Source of the DNA: Actinomyces sp.
GTDB lineage: Bacteria; Actinomycetota; Acidimicrobiia; Acidimicrobiales; Aldehydirespiratoraceae
DNA: 5,729 nt
Assembly (NCBI GenBank): GCA_003697065.1
Contig: RFFY01000580.1
Coordinates: 1-5,729 of the forward strand
Direction of reading: 5' to 3'
In this document: in pieces, positions 5,083 through 5,729 of the stretch
Numbering within the stretch: position 1 is the stretch's first letter
How the letters are laid out: the number at the start of each line of letters is the position of its first letter
Made by a program: the position numbers and the translations under genes
The notes under the pieces: generated by a model
The model's database searches: none
What the model was told of the DNA's origin: nothing
The model's input: only the letters and a program-made list of their open reading frames with translations

Positions 5083-5729
5083 GTGCCCGACGACGACACG
5101 GCGACCCCGCTCCGCCCTCCTCTCGACCGGCTGAACGTGCTGGCCAAGGTCGACGCCGACCTCGGACCGGCTGAACGCATGGTCGAGATCTACACCCTCG
5201 AGGGCCTGCTCTCGATCTGGTGGTTCGGCGAGCCGGGCGCCGGCGACCTGGCGATCATGCTCGGTGGCGCCGCGGGGGGCTACCTCGGGCCGGCGCGCGC
5301 CCTGTACCCCCGACTCGGGCGGTGGCTGGCAACCCAGGGGCGGGCGGCGATGATCGTCGACTACCGCCGGCCCGGCGACCTGGACCGATGCCTCCTCGAC
5401 GCCGCCGCCGCCGCCGATCTCGCCGTCCGCAACGGGGCCGAGCGTTTCTGCTTTCTCGGTCACTCCTTCGGTGGGGCGGTGGCGGTGTCGGCCGGCGCGG
5501 TCCTGCGGGACCACACGGCCGGTGTCGTGGGCCTGGCCAGCCAGTCGGCCGGCTGCGAGGGCGCCGCCGAGCTCGGCGACACACCCCTGTTGTTGATCCA
5601 CGGTGCCCGCGACCGGATCCTGCCCGTCGAGAGTTCGGCCATGATCTCGATGATCGCCGGGCACGGTGACCTGCGGGTGTTCGCCGACGCCGACCATCTC
5701 CTCGACGAGGCGGCCGCCGAGATCGAGGC
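5083..5729 (+). CDS. Alpha/beta hydrolase, C-terminus cut off by window edge
   Basis: Serine hydrolase-type protein with 215 codons visible and no stop before the edge. The nucleophile elbow is GHSFGG with Ser128 after the strand RFCFL (121-125). Asp177 lies in HGARDRILP (173-181) after the strand PLLLI, and His205 in DADHLLDEA (202-210), giving a complete catalytic triad in the usual order and spacing. LGGAAGGYLGPARALYPRLGRWLATQGRAAMIVDYR (60-95) is the oxyanion-loop region and following helix and strand. Only a few residues are probably missing. The substrate is unknown; the family includes esterases, lipases and peptidases. Start: GTG at 5083, with GGAGG directly abutting it (too close for a normal Shine-Dalgarno) and GATCAT seven bases upstream as a possible -10 box, so a leaderless start is possible. 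ATG at 5179 (residue 33) is less likely because the frame upstream already has protein-like composition. The gene is divergent from tRNA-Cys. Confidence 0.88.
   Translation, partial: MPDDDTATPLRPPLDRLNVLAKVDADLGPAERMVEIYTLEGLLSIWWFGEPGAGDLAIMLGGAAGGYLGPARALYPRLGRWLATQGRAAMIVDYRRPGDLDRCLLDAAAAADLAVRNGAERFCFLGHSFGGAVAVSAGAVLRDHTAGVVGLASQSAGCEGAAELGDTPLLLIHGARDRILPVESSAMISMIAGHGDLRVFADADHLLDEAAAEIE

Noticed and set aside
4882..5697. Minus-strand open frame of 271 codons over the hydrolase and tRNA-Cys
   Set aside because: It runs through a tRNA gene and the intergenic stem-loop and lies opposite a hydrolase with an intact catalytic triad.

Overview
The window is very GC-rich and densely coded. 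It has GTG starts, TANNNT-type -10 boxes placed close to start codons, GC-rich terminator-like hairpins without T-tracts, and two tRNAs with no encoded CCA. This suggests a high-GC actinobacterium, possibly of the Acidimicrobiia type. That placement is inference from composition and gene style, not from a marker gene.

Left block (1-3827, minus strand). Reading right to left, a promoter at about 3822-3827 leads into a GntR/HutC-type regulator with a UTRA ligand-binding domain. This overlaps by 11 nt the start of a full-length aceK (isocitrate dehydrogenase kinase/phosphatase, 584 aa). Eight bases after aceK comes a membrane acyltransferase of the AT3 (OafA/YrhL-like) family, which runs off the left edge. 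The three look like one transcription unit. The central feature is aceK: it keeps its catalytic residues, but it lies outside any aceBA operon and sits behind a GntR regulator rather than an IclR-type one.

Middle block (3828-4688). An intergenic gap of 84-117 bp, depending on the gntR start, carries two mirrored TAGGGT boxes and a short inverted repeat. From it a small SnoaL/NTF2-fold protein is transcribed rightwards behind a strong Shine-Dalgarno. Its 3' end overlaps tail-to-tail, by 58 nt, a leftward AroQ-type chorismate mutase. The overlap contains a 15-bp tandem duplication read by both genes.

Right block (4689-5729). A GC-rich triple-repeat hairpin region, tRNA-Val(GAC), a 12-bp stem-loop and tRNA-Cys(GCA) follow, both tRNAs on the minus strand and each apparently with its own promoter and terminator. 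Divergent from tRNA-Cys, an alpha/beta hydrolase with a complete Ser-Asp-His triad runs off the right edge.

Working model: a metabolite-sensing GntR protein controls its own operon, and through AceK sets flux at the isocitrate branch point. The acyltransferase may only be a co-transcribed passenger. Nothing here looks like a phage, IS element or CRISPR array. The most unusual element is the gntR-aceK pair.
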